NCBI RefSeq assembly: GCF_905220565.1
Contig: NC_059396.1
Location: 14,279,706 to 14,343,705 of the forward strand
Length of the DNA stretch: 64,000 nucleotides
Direction of reading: 5' to 3'
Source of the DNA: Melitaea cinxia
Lineage: Eukaryota; Arthropoda; Insecta; Lepidoptera; Nymphalidae
The stretch's first letter is position 1. Each line of letters opens with the position of its first letter. The translations under genes were made by a program, and so were the position numbers. The notes under the pieces were generated by a model, which had not been told where the DNA came from, made no database searches, and saw nothing but the letters and a program-made list of their open reading frames with translations. Of this stretch, positions 38,301 through 45,725 are shown in pieces.

Positions 38301-38915
38301 GTATGTATATTCACGTATTATATGTATATATTATGTATGTACACCTCCATGCCGTCTAATTCTTTAGTCATGTCCTTTTCATGCTAGAGGTTGTCTGGAA
38401 GAGATCGCTCTTTTAGCGATAAGACCGCCTTTTGTACATGTCTATATTTTCTTTTACGGTGTAAAATTTTTCTCTGATAGTGTACAATAAAGAGTATTTG
38501 TATTGTATTGTATTGTAATTTAGCTGTGATCTTCTATAAAGTCGAGGTACTACCTCAGTCTGGCTGCTCCATATTTTGAGCAGGATATTCCTTGCTGTGA
38601 CCTACCTCAGTCAGTAGTAGTAAGTTGATTGACGAATGTGTCGCTAATATTTTTTATATTAATTCGTTTTGTTAAATTTACAATTATTAGGATATAACTT
38701 TGATTAAATATCAAAATTCTCATTTTTAGATCTACTTCCATGGCTCGAAAATGGCGTCTCTTCACAAGCATATAGCGCCAACACACTTACCTGCCGACTA
38801 CGGCGGCGAACTGGGAGCCATCGATTACTCCGGCGCTGACTGGTATCCCGTCATCAACGACGTCCTTCCACACATTAACAACTGGAATTCATACGGTTTC
38901 GTTAAGAACACGTAA
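13155..38915 (+). CDS. CRAL-TRIO (SEC14-like) lipid-transfer protein, alpha-tocopherol-transfer-protein-like
   Basis: Coding exons 13155-13382, 19615-19771, 24759-24901, 37646-37807 and 38730-38915 join to 291 codons and a stop, each bounded by GT-AG. Intron phases are 0, 1, 0, 0. The ATG has CAAG before it and lies ten bases after an acceptor, so a leader exon is likely. Residues 20-76 form the charged helical CRAL-TRIO N domain (ELRETPERVREALERL, then LTIFLRPCKWYPESA). Residues about 85-255 are the lipid-binding fold, with VVIMDFYNMGW, DAMPLRLKEVHFVKEP, MFKPFIREKLKNRIYFHG and the hallmark LPADYGGE near residue 255. There is no signal peptide or membrane segment. The family binds hydrophobic ligands such as tocopherol or retinoids and moves them between membranes in the cytosol. 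The ligand here is unknown. A paralogue follows at 54976. Intron 3 carries an intact Harbinger transposon. Confidence 0.95.
13383..14414. other. Intron 1 (coding) of the CRAL-TRIO gene, unremarkable part
   Basis: Starts with a consensus GTAAGT donor. AT-rich, with no recognised repeat. Confidence 0.5.
14415..14880. repeat. Repeat family D copy
   Basis: Begins AACCGACTTCAAAAAAGGAG and ends GTCGTTTTTTTTTCGTTTGC. Contains GATCTGATGATGGGATCCC, AGAAATCGAGGGAAACTC, TTTTTACTGGGTGTACCGA, TGTGGTCACATTTAAATTT and CTACGTTGTATTACTTGTCG. The two ends are roughly inverted (CCGACTTC and GAAGTCG), suggesting a MITE-like element. It also contains a short (TA)n and a duplicated GTTCGAGGTTCGAGG. Confidence 0.7.
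15774..15809. repeat. Perfect 13-bp hairpin
   Basis: AATTCGTTCACAC (15774-15786) and its exact reverse complement (15797-15809) flank a 10-base loop. It could be the remnant of a small inverted-repeat element; no flanking duplication is obvious. Confidence 0.7.
15902..16228 (-). repeat. Interspersed repeat family A, minus copy
   Basis: Reverse complement of the family at 70-350. Inside it, GGTAAGCGATTAC is followed by an inverted GTAATCGCTTACC (15950-15984), so the 3' end of the element has been duplicated in inverted form. Surrounding GGCTCATT / AATGAGCC extend the palindrome. Confidence 0.75.
16229..18108. other. Intron 1 (coding), unremarkable part
   Basis: No recognised repeat and no supported coding frame on either strand. 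Short open frames here lack codon structure and splice context. Confidence 0.5.
18109..18440 (-). repeat. (TC)n tract and minus-strand SINE
   Basis: A TC/CATCAT microsatellite (18109-18138) abuts the 3' end of a minus-strand tRNA-related SINE. The SINE shows GGATCAGAGCTTAATCCACC, CACCGAGGCACGGTGAG, GTATGGCCAATACAGATG, a B-box remnant and GCCAACGCGTCGTC at the head. Confidence 0.75.
18441..19614. other. Intron 1 (coding), distal part
   Basis: AT-rich. A minus-strand Helitron-type 5' end remnant (TATTAGTATAGATAG) lies near 18727. Otherwise featureless up to the TTTTAAATTTTAG acceptor. Confidence 0.45.
20826..21124 (-). repeat. Repeat family C, minus copy
   Basis: Reverse complement of the copies at 23195 and 52672: ACTGGACATAGGCCTTGAC, ACCACGCTGGGC, GAAGACGCTGCTGCCCGTC, CCGCCATCGGTCGGC and GAAGAGAGGGGGTG are visible. 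Inserted into the 20254-23038 transposon. Confidence 0.8.
21250..22259 (+). repeat. Repeat family E1, split by a LINE
   Basis: Left half 21250-21474 runs from CTAGCTGTGCTCGCGACTTC through AATAAAAGTAGCCTAATTTA, GTTTCAGTGATTAGCCGGAG and CAGACAGACAGAC. Right half 22154-22259 resumes at TTATTTTGGTATATGTACCG and ends CAAACAGACACTCCAATTTT plus TTTATTT repeats. The two halves are the familiar continuous lepidopteran repeat with about 680 bp inserted. A partial copy lies at 55912-56105. Confidence 0.75.
21475..22153 (-). mobile_element. 5'-truncated LINE fragment (Jockey/R1-like RT C-terminus)
   Basis: On the minus strand an open stretch reads LYDALIRSQLEYNAVVWSPH, then YVQNKFTRFLYHRLYGVYP. Further on come FAVPHGRTELVRNGPLARSV and LDLFSCSWNEF. 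These are typical of the C-terminal end of insect non-LTR retrotransposon polyproteins. The 3' tail (AATA)n lies at 21475-21495, at the junction with the split repeat. No catalytic RT motifs remain. Confidence 0.8.
22191..22845 (-). pseudogene. Possible transposon-encoded coding remnant
   Basis: Within the 20254-23038 transposon, minus strand: 22763-22845 reads QQESAKARNNKKKIVGSGSF and ends at a GTAAGT donor. After a TCTATTTAAG acceptor, a frame from ATG 22427 reads MSSLQIRKKKEKRTYTKEDL, then HEIQEKKKSVRQAP, until it runs into the family E1 repeat. Lys/Arg-rich starts are common in transposase N-terminal DNA-binding regions. I cannot assign a family, and joining the two parts leaves the frame unresolved. 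Confidence 0.3.
23195..23528 (+). repeat. Repeat family C copy
   Basis: TGTGGTTACGGCAGTAAGAA, ACTCCCTCTCTTCCCGTGGG, GTCGTAAGAGGCGACTAAG, CCGATGGCGGGATAACCATC and TATGTCCAGTAGTGGACTGC, ending in (ATG)n. The full family is about 330 bp. The (GATGAT) tail suggests retroposition with a microsatellite-like 3' end. Confidence 0.8.
23529..24758. other. Intron 2 of the CRAL-TRIO gene, distal part
   Basis: AT-rich. The only landmark is a Helitron-type 5' end (TCTATACTAATATTATAA) at 24212 without a recognisable 3' end. It closes with the TTTATTTAG acceptor at 24758. Confidence 0.45.
25035..25322 (+). repeat. tRNA-related SINE, variant head
   Basis: GTTTGATTCCCGCTCGAAG (B-box region), GATATTTGTGTTTATACAAA linker, TAAGCTGTCGGTCCCGGTTG, CATGTACACCTGATAGTGAT, TTAAGCTCTGATCCTTCTTG and GGGATATTACAGGCTGAAGC. 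Same head type as 1287-1622 and 57100-57320. Confidence 0.8.
25323..26285. other. Intron 3 of the CRAL-TRIO gene, unremarkable part
   Basis: AT-rich with no recognised repeat or coding frame. Confidence 0.45.
26286..26475. repeat. Family D fragment with (TA)n expansion
   Basis: Reads CGACCGTATATATA into a long TA tract with ATGTATTATA interruptions, a T-run, then TATGTTCGCGGATAACTCCG and GTCGGTTTTTCTTCGTTTGC. The family D ends are present but most of the body is replaced by TA repeats. Confidence 0.7.
26476..28384. other. Intron 3, unremarkable part
   Basis: AT-rich. No repeat, RNA gene or supported coding frame seen. Confidence 0.45.
28385..28632 (+). repeat. Interspersed repeat family A copy
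   Basis: Diverged plus-strand copy: CCTGGAGCAGCCTGACTGGG, CAGGTAACCAGAGCTTTTGA, CAGGCGTCTATAAGCTACGG, GGCGGGCCGTATGCTTGTTTG. Confidence 0.7.
28633..30891. other. Intron 3, left flank of the Harbinger transposon
   Basis: No recognised element. Minor features are a purine-rich stretch with CCTTTACAAAGG and repeated GACGCAAA near 29730-29785, and short ATCGTATC repeats at 30488-30515. Open frames near 29822 and 30608 have no splice context or recognisable sequence. Confidence 0.4.
31387..33144 (+). CDS. Harbinger transposase (HARBI1-like DDE nuclease)
   Basis: Exons 31387-31632, 31711-31901, 31968-32103, 32228-32369, 32450-32743 and 33035-33144 join to 372 codons and a stop, all GT-AG. The N-terminal part has YRLSKQAFVDLCEML and, across the first splice, VLCALLFYANGDYQRVVGEA, typical of the family's helix-turn-helix-like region. 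The DDE_Tnp_4 catalytic triad is complete: Asp161 in GVIGCIDGSHF, Asp240 in WLLGDSGYP and Glu277 in ARVVIENTFGRLKNRW. The enzyme cuts and rejoins transposon ends in the nucleus, usually with the SANT-like partner protein. The first intron (78 bp) is a multiple of three without a stop, so retaining it would add 26 residues. All splice sites are inferred by family alignment from memory. Confidence 0.9.
33640..33870 (-). mobile_element. LINE 3'-end fragment inside the Harbinger
   Basis: Reverse complement of the Jockey/CR1-like 3' UTR seen at 38120-38518. Visible are ACAATACAAATACTCTTTAT, AAAAGGCGGTCTTATC, GATCTCTTCCAGACAACCTC and GCATGGAGGTGTACATACG, then a TACATA-type microsatellite. Its minus-strand AATAAA (plus 33645-33650) lies about 250 bp past the stop of the SANT-like gene and could act as that gene's polyadenylation signal. 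Confidence 0.75.
33904..35629 (-). CDS. Myb/SANT-like Harbinger accessory protein
   Basis: Minus-strand exons in coding order 35629-35580, 35499-35367, 35098-34913, 34578-34506 and 34364-33904 join to 300 codons and a stop, all GT-AG. Residues about 5-90 form a trihelix Myb/SANT-like DNA-binding domain, with SQFELMVDYMEKNGDL, the Trp of IQQWTDLT and TAEKWRKVWSDLKNNTKRKA. Residues 160-190 are Pro-rich, and the C-terminus is a Glu/Arg-rich predicted coiled coil (REKERHVHEIEKERLRLREI). In PIF/Harbinger elements this second protein binds the transposon ends and brings the transposase into the nucleus. Its convergent placement next to a complete transposase fits that role. The start is the first ATG, after an AAAAAA leader; the 3' end is the frame's only stop. 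Confidence 0.85.
36079..37090. mobile_element. Internally deleted Harbinger derivative (MITE), adjacent to the parent
   Basis: Starts one base after the intact element. Positions 36079-36355 read as identical to 30892-31168, 277 bp. It then keeps the region around the transposase start (ATG changed to ATA), jumps to the sequence equivalent to 35492 onward, keeps the SANT gene's first exon region, and ends AAACTCATGGTAGAGGTAC (one change from the parent's TIR). About 4 kb of coding sequence is missing. The last 330 bp differ from the parent at about six positions. Non-autonomous; it would depend on the parent's two proteins. Confidence 0.9.
37195..37505. repeat. Repeat family D copy
   Basis: GTTTGCTAGCAAACGAAAAA, GTAATACAACGTAGGTAGAC, CTCAAAAAGTACTAGTTAG, TTGTGACCACATGACATGC, GTAACATACATCAAAAAATA and TTTTTTGGAAGTCGGTTAA. 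An internally shortened member with both conserved ends. Confidence 0.75.
37950..38612 (-). repeat. Repeat family A, minus copy, split by a LINE tail
   Basis: 37950-38119 and 38519-38612 are the two halves of one minus-strand family A copy (CCTGACGGTAAGCGATTACC, CAGGAGCTCTGGTCACC; then TTAGCTGTGATCTTCTATAA, TTTTGAGCAGGATATTCC, CCTACCTCAGTCAGTAG). The break falls at the AGTATAATT/TTAGCTG junction, which is continuous in other copies. It lies in the last intron of the CRAL-TRIO gene. Confidence 0.8.
38120..38518 (+). mobile_element. LINE 3' end with TATG-type microsatellite
   Basis: A TA/TATG/TGTA microsatellite (38120-38340) precedes CACCTCCATGCCGTC, GAGGTTGTCTGGAAGAGATC, AGCGATAAGACCGCC, a polyadenylation-like CAATAAAGAG, and a (TATTG)n tail. 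It is the 3' UTR of the Jockey/CR1-like family, 5'-truncated. Short ORFs in the microsatellite are meaningless. Confidence 0.8.
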
Positions 38916-40068
38916 TTTTAGTTAAACAAAATCATTCTTGGATTACTAATCGTATCGTTTGGTTTTTAGTTTAAGCTAGGAATTTGCCATAATTAGAGGA
39001 TTTGTAGACAATTGAGGTATTGTAGTTTTTCATGTTCAGTTACATAAATCATGACACATTTTATAGATTATGACGAGATGTTTTTTATTTTTTTCTACGC
39101 AATATATGATATATTTTTTATTTATAACAGTAATCATTCATAGATGACGTGCCTTATTGTTAAACGAAGACGTTTCAATGCGAATTTTGCGTATATTGTT
39201 AAGTAGATGTTTTTAATATAAATTAGTTTAAAATTAGAACGATTAAGAAATGATTTGAATAAATATAAATAGTATATACTTTAAAATAAACATTCGTGTA
39301 CAAATTATTATCATTTAAATTTTATTTATACAATTTTATAGATGTTTAATGATTAATGAATTATGCGATTACAACGTGGTAATAAAATGATGCTGTCGCA
39401 TTATATGTATTCTTATCATAAACAAAGGTCTATCGTGTGAATGCTTATATAAACAATGTCATATAAGCTGATAGTTTAATAATACACCGTTGTTATTTAA
39501 ACTTTGCTGAATTAAATATGAAAAATTTTGCTCAAATTGTTTTTAGAAAGTCATTTGATTTCTAAGATATTCCTATGATAATAAAATGTGTGCCTTAAAC
39601 GTAAATATTGGCTTATAGTAGTTGATTATTTTAGCGATTAATAATAAGTGTTCGTATGCTGTTTGATTGTTTATAAATTTATATTTGAGCGGATTTCATG
39701 ACATTTTTGTACTAAACGATGATTTTTTGTACTTTAAGAATGTTACGGTTTTATAATAAAATGGCTGTGAATGTAAAACGTTACTGTTTAAGATGTTTTT
39801 CATAATATTTCTATAAGCCATATTTTTATGTAAATAATGGTAAAAATGCACGACAAAAGTCCATTAAAAATTGTTTAATCTTCTCTTTCGAAATGTAAAA
39901 TAAAAGTAGCATTCTTTAATGTTGTTATAAATTCTTAAATTAAAATATTGTATGTTTTGAATGTTATTTGAAATATATAACTGCTATATGACTGCATTAA
40001 TATATATTTTATTTGACCCATACATAATGATCTTTGTTACAAGTATGCCTCACTTCTTTTATTCTGTA
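38916..40068 (+). other. 3' UTR of the CRAL-TRIO gene and downstream spacer
   Basis: AATAAA motifs at 39258-39263 and 39285-39290 are candidate polyadenylation signals about 345-370 bp after the stop. Several more AATAAA-like sites follow to 39990, so a longer 3' UTR is possible. No repeat is recognised before 40069. Confidence 0.5.
39258..39290 (+). terminator. Candidate polyadenylation signals of the CRAL-TRIO gene
   Basis: Two AATAAA hexamers (39258-39263 and 39285-39290) within 35 bp in the 3' region. In AT-rich DNA such hexamers are common, so this rests on position only. Confidence 0.35.
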
Positions 40069-42128
40069 CTAGCTGTGCCCGCGGCTTCGCCCGCGTTGAA
40101 ATCAGTTTGTCACAAAGTTTTCCCGGCAAACTTCCAGTGAAACTTTCATCAAAATCGGCTTTGCCGTTCCGTAAACCTTCCTCTTGAAGCCCTCTCTCCA
40201 TTTGTGAAACCGCATGAAAATCCGCTAAGTAGATTTTGAGGGAATCGGTCACATACGCTTTTGGGAACTTTGTTTTATAATACACTAACTGTTGCCCGCG
40301 ACTACGTTCGCGTAGTTATGAAGATATGCATTACTATTAAGATGCTTAACGCAAATTATTTTTTTTATTTCAGTCACTTGAAATGCTTATCACTCTGAGT
40401 AACTTTTTCAAAGGCACAATTTAGTATAATTTAATAGTTATTTTTATAAAACCTCTCTATACACCACATTTTTAGTTTTATTTTCAGGCTGCAGTATGAA
40501 TAACCTATCAGGCGAACTTGTTGCTACTGTATATGTTTCATACAAACTATCAACCCCAATTAAACCCCCTTAGCGACGGAATATCGCAAAATCCGTTCTT
40601 AGCGGACGTCTACTAACTATAATCTACCTCCCTGCCAAATTTCATCTTTGTCCATCTTGGATGGATGGACCATCCAGCGGTTTTTGAGTTCTCGTGATGT
40701 CAATCAGTGACCTTTCTCTTTTATATATATATATATATATATATAGATTACGATGTATTATTTGGACACTTCCTCGCCATCTATAGAGCATACATTTTAA
40801 ATTTCAAGTCTCTTACCTTAATAACATATGACTTTCATATAAACTTCCAACCCCCGTTTTATCCCCTTATGGATCGAGTTTCGTAAAATCCGTTCTCAGC
40901 GGATGTTTACGCCCTATAAGAAACCTATCTGCAAAATTTCAAGTTTGTAGCTGTTACAGTTTCAGAGATTTCGTGATGAGTGAGTCAACCTACCATACCC
41001 CATTTTAACCGCAAAAGGGAGTTGATTTCTAAAGATACATTATTTGAACACCTTCTCAACATCTATAGAGCATACATTTTAAATTTCAAGTCTCTTACTT
41101 CAAAAACATAAGACTTTCATACAAACTTCCGACCCCCGTTTTATCCCCTTAGGGGTCGATTTTCGTAAAATCAGCTCTTAGCGGATGTCTACGCCCTATA
41201 AGAAACCTACCTGCTAAATTCCAACTTTGTAGCTGTTATAGTTTCGGAGGTTTCGTGATGAGTGAGTCAACCTACCATCCCCCGTTTTAACTCCAAAAAA
41301 GAGTTCATTTTTAAAGATACATTATTTGGTCACCTTTCTACAATTTATAAAGCATGCATTTTAAATTTCAAGTATTTTACTTCAAAAACATAAGACTTTC
41401 ATACAAACTTCCAACCCCCGTTTTATCCTCTAAAGGGTCAAGTTTTGTAAAATCAGCTCTAAGCGGATATTTACGCCCTATAAGGAACCTACCTGCCAAA
41501 TTTCAAGTTTGTAGCTGTTATAGTTTCGGAGATTTCGTGATGAGGGAGTCAACCTACCATCCCCCGTTTTAACCCCAAAAAGGAGTTAATTTCTAAAGAT
41601 ACATTATTTGGACACCTTTTCACCATCTAAAGAGCGTACATTTAAAATTTCAAGTCTCTTACTTCAAAAACATAGGACTTTCATACAAACTTCCAACCCC
41701 CGTTTTACCCCCTTAATGGTCGCATTTCGTAAAATGCGTTCTTAACGGATGTTTACGCCCTATAAGAAACCTACCTGCTAAATTCCAACTTTGTAGCTGT
41801 TATAGTTTCGGAGGTTTCGTGATGAGTGAGTCAACCTACCATCCCCCGTTTTAACTCCAAAAAAGAGTTCATTTTTAAAGATACATTATTTGGTCACCTT
41901 TCTACAATTTATAAAGCATGCATTTTAAATTTCAAGTATTTTACTTCAAAAACATAAGACTTTCATACAAACTTCCAACCCCCGTTTTATCCTCTAAAGG
42001 GTCGAGTTTCGTAAAATCCGTTCTTAGCGGATGTCTACGTCCTATAAGGAGCCTACCTGCCAAATTTCAAGTTTGTTGGTGTTATAGTGACCTTTCGCTT
42101 TTATAAATATTATTATTATAGATTATAG
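40069..42128 (+). repeat. Family E2 repeat with about five 280-bp units
   Basis: Same head (CTAGCTGTGCCCGCGGCTTC) and end (GTGACCTTTCGCTTTTATA) as 2844-4287, but with unit starts near 40747, 41033, 41315, 41597 and 41877. Units alternate in sequence. A segment including CTGCTAAATTCCAACTTTGT and TTTGGTCACCTTTCTACAA near 41211-41460 recurs almost unchanged near 41775-42000, a higher-order repeat of about 564 bp. A (TA)n run lies at 40721-40744. Confidence 0.8.
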
Positions 42129-42318
42129 ATAAATATTCGAAGACTTAAATCAAGTAAGCTATAATTAATTTGATGCAAAGGAAGGGTCAAACCGGGTTAT
42201 TTATTATCTTTGAACTTACAATGCAATCCTTTTTTTCAACGAAGTTCTTGTACTTAAGAGTAATAGAAAAAGATTTCCGGGCAAGAATGAAGTTATAATA
42301 ATGTATATGGTATTATAT

Positions 42319-42691
42319 AACACCGCGTTGGCGCAACGGTCATAGCACTGGTTTGTCGCTGTTGCGCTGGCGGTTGCGGGTTCGATCACCGCACATGACA
42401 AACATTTGCATGGGTCATACACATGATTGCCGCGGTCTGGGTGTTTGTGCAGTCTTTGTGGGTCTCCCCACCGTGCCTCAGAGAGCACGTTAAGCTGTCG
42501 GTGCAGGTTGTTACCATTTACAACTAATAGCGATCGTTACTCATAGTAGGGAATATATCCGCCAGCGCGCATCGGAGCAGCTTGGTGGATTAGGCGTATA
42601 TAAGTGTATAATCTATGGATTAGGCTCTGATCCTTTTCCTACATGTCGAAAGAGGCCTATACCCAGCAGTAAGATATTACAGGCTGAAGCG
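42319..42691 (+). mobile_element. tRNA-related SINE with 17-bp target duplication
   Basis: Full-length SINE, from CACCGCGTTGGCGCAACGG (A-box region) and GGTTGCGGGTTCGATCACC (B-box region) to ATATTACAGGCTGAAGC. TGTATATGGTATTATAT occurs immediately before (42302-42318) and after (42692-42708): a perfect 17-bp target-site duplication made by LINE-driven insertion. Confidence 0.9.
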
Positions 42692-43019
42692 TGTATATGG
42701 TATTATATTAATAAGGGATGTTTTGAAGTTTCGTCATCGTTACCATAACCGATTTTCAAATTAATGTTTCGGATAGAGGTAAGTCTAAAGAGTGCATGTT
42801 ATGCTATGCTAAATGCTATGCTAAAAACATACCAGATATTTTGAAAGAAAAACATAAAATCTCTGAGTTTATTTTCGCATTTTTTTTCGCATTTTCAAGC
42901 TCTTGTAAGAATAATGCAAATTATAAATAAATCTACTGATACACGTATACTCGTATCTCGATGAGCGTAGTGATGTATTTTGTCTACGTTAAGTTATTAA
43001 ATCACTCAATTCGATTGTA

Positions 43020-43390
43020 TTTTTTTTTATGTATGTTACATCAGAACTTTTGACCGGGTGGACCGATTTCGACAATTTTTTTTTAATCGAAAGGTGGTGT
43101 GTGTTAATTGGTCCCGTTTAAATTTATTTGAGATCTAACAACTACTTTTCGTGTTATATCTAATAATGCGTTTTACTTGACGCTTTTTTCGTCGACCTAC
43201 GTTGTATTATACCGCATAACGTTCTATTGGATATACCGATTTTGGTAATTCTTTTTTTGTTGGAAAGGGGATATTCCTAGTTTGGTACCATAATAAGGAA
43301 ACCAGGATCTGATGATGGGTTACCAGAGAAATCGAGGGAAACTCTCGAAAATCTCGAAAATATTCAGGTCAAATATTTTGTTAAAAATCT
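43020..43390. repeat. Repeat family D copy
   Basis: TGTATGTTACATCAGAACTT, GGTGGACCGATTTCGACAAT, GGTGTGTGTTAATTGGTCCC, GACCTACGTTGTATTATACC, GATCTGATGATGGGTTACC and AGAAATCGAGGGAAACTC. Orientation is opposite to the 61605-62370 copy. Confidence 0.75.
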
Positions 43391-43989
43391 AAAATGTTAT
43401 TTTGGAGTTTACTCTTTAAAAACGACATAAGGCCTGAAGGATTAAAAAATATGGAGAATGAAATCTGGCGAAGAAACAGACATATATGACGCTTGACAGT
43501 GACGCTTTGCAGCGCTTTTTGCTGTTTATGTAAGGTAAAGACATAATAGTATACATGCATTTACTACACCATTTAGTTTACGTATTCATTTTAGAGACCC
43601 ATTATTTAAACTAATTATAATTTGTTTCGTTTAATAGAACATTTTAATTTTTTAAACTCCAGTCACATATTGAAGCTGACACACACGTTTTTTTTCATTT
43701 CGTATAAGCTAATATGATTTTTGAATATGTATGTCGGAAACACAAAATAGGCGAATGACTTAATTAAATAATTGTATCAACATTTTCTTTTAATAATAAA
43801 AGTTTGATAACAATTGATAGAATAAGGCGATTCATAAAAGTAAAAAAAAAAGATTTTCCCGTTATAATTTTATGATTTTGGCTGTAATATTAGTATCAAC
43901 AAGAAATAGAAAGTAAATTATTATTATTATGTTAGTTGTTGAACGCCTACAAAATTTTTATAGCAAAAACTTTAATAATAATAATAGCT
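43391..43989. other. Intergenic spacer
   Basis: AT-rich. No supported feature. Confidence 0.45.
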
Positions 43990-45050
43990 CATAAGAGTAG
44001 CGACGTACCAGCCTGGAAGAGGAGAACAGAACGCCGTATCAGCCTGGCTAGGGCCCTCATTGGTAGGCTGCTAGCCTTCAGGTCGGGCAACACAAGGCCA
44101 AGGATTGTGAGCTCTCTTAGAATGGCCCTCAACGGGCTACGCATCAGCCTCGATAAGCCTGACATAGCCGATAGACTAACGGAGCACATTAATGGCCTAA
44201 AGTAGAGAATCGCGACATAGGAAAAGCGCATTCGCAGGTACTCTGAGAGAGTTTACCGCTTCCAACAAAATCGCCTCTTCGTGAGTGATTAGAAAGGTTC
44301 TATAGAAAGTTGGAGAGCCCGATACCGTACTCTGCTTCCCTAAAACCGAGTACGGTTGACCTCGTCGCCTTCTGGCGCAACATATGGTCAAGGGAGGTGG
44401 AGCATGGGGAAGACCCTTGGATTGCGGTGGTTCAGGACGCATGTGCTAAAATCGAATCGTTGAACCCGATCGCCATCACTAAAGAGGACGTCAGTAGTGC
44501 GGTCCGGCGGGCTCCCAACTGGAAAAGTCCGGGGGCCGACGGTCTGCATCACTACTGGCTGAAAGGGCTCTCGGTCTGCCATGCGACCATGGCTCGACAA
44601 TACCAAGAGGCAATAGATCGGAAGACACTCCCGAACCTTTTCACTACCGGGATCACTCCCTTAGCTCCTAAGTCCACCAACACTGCGGACCCTACCAACT
44701 ACCGCCCCATAATGTGTCTGACCTCAATCTACAAGACACTGGCGTCCGTTCTGTGCTGTAAGATCTCACGACATATTGTCTGCAACTCAGAACGGATTTC
44801 GTAGAGGCGGTCGCGGTAAAAAAGAGCTCCTTCTCATTGATTCTGTGGCGGGCCAGCTGGTCAGACGCAGCTGTCGGTACTTTTTGGCTGCCTGGATTGC
44901 CTACAAAAAGGCTTTCGACTCGGTGCTTCATTCATGGCTTCTTAGCCATGAGCATTCATGGCATCGAGCTGTACAAGATTGATGATGCAGTTCGAGACTT
45001 TCTCGGAGTGTGCATGGGGCAATGGAGTACGATCCTTTGTCTCCAGGGCG
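43990..45050 (+). mobile_element. Decayed R4/Dong-like LINE fragment
   Basis: GC-richer than its surroundings. Frames read VPAWKRRTERRISLARALIG, then NGLRISLDKPDIADRLTEHI, then (shifted) RFYRKLESPIPYS and VDLVAFWRNIWS. Next is the reverse transcriptase start (NWKSPGADGLHHYWLKGLSV, NTADPTNYRPIMCLTSIYKT) and, shifted again, AYKKAFDSVLHSWLLS. The last is motif A, where the expected catalytic Asp of DYKKAFDS is Ala (one base change, GAC to GCC). At least three frameshifts and the lost Asp make it a dead copy. The clade call is from memory of the WKRR..L..R and ADGLHHYWLK patterns. Confidence 0.75.
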
Positions 45051-45054
45051 AGCG

Positions 45055-45715
45055 ACTAAAAAAAAAAGATGTAAAAAGGCGATCTTATCGCTGAAGAGCG
45101 ATTTCTTCCAGATAGCCTTTGGGCACAGGACGCGACATAGTAGTGGCAGATAGAAAGTGTACAATATTCTTAAGGGTGAATAAAAATAGTGTATGATAGA
45201 TTCAATAATACATACGCATACACAAATACGAATATCCATACATAAATAATCAAGATAGTATAATATACGTGTGTAAATGGAAAACATGTTTAAATTCTGA
45301 AAATTATTATATGTTAAAGGACATGTAATACTTCTTTAGACGTTGCTTAAAACAGGCTGGAGAATTCCAAAGGCGGACAGCTTTACCAGTGAAAGAATTA
45401 GTATAGAAGGAAAAACTTTTAGAAGTAAATTGGAGTCAGATCAAAGGGAACGTACATGGGAATTGCAGAGATACGTGAACTGTTCTTTAAGGTATTGAGG
45501 GGCATCAGAATTGAAAACTACACAGTAAAGAAGAGAAAGAACATGAGTATTCCTGTGAAAACGAATCGGGAGCCACTTGAGTTTCTTGCGGAAATCGGAG
45601 ACATGGTCGTATTTGCGAAGCTCAAATACGGAAAACTGATCTAGAGTTACCTCCAGATTCTCTGTCTCTCAGATACTCTTGCTGTAGTTCAGAATAGTAT
45701 TGTTAAATACGTTAC
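45055..45715 (-). mobile_element. Jockey/CR1-like LINE fragment, minus strand
   Basis: On the minus strand, 45660-45450 reads LRKYDHVSDFRKKLKWLPIR, then THVLSLLYCVVFNSDAPQYL. This is clearly homologous to the C-terminal frame at 7302-7724, with stops and shifts further on. The 3' UTR follows to 45055 with the family's GGCTATCTGGAAGAAATCGC segment. It abuts the R4-like fragment on one side and the MITE at 45726 on the other. A plus-strand frame at 45456-45644 is its shadow. Confidence 0.8.
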
Positions 45716-45725
45716 AGGTAGTATA

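Noticed and set aside
38155..38387. Tyr/Met/Cys-rich short frames
   Set aside because: Translation of a TATG/TGTA microsatellite.
45456..45644. A 62-aa plus-strand open frame
   Set aside because: It is the reverse-strand shadow of a Jockey/CR1-like LINE, whose minus strand reads LRKYDHVSDFRKKLKWLPIR.
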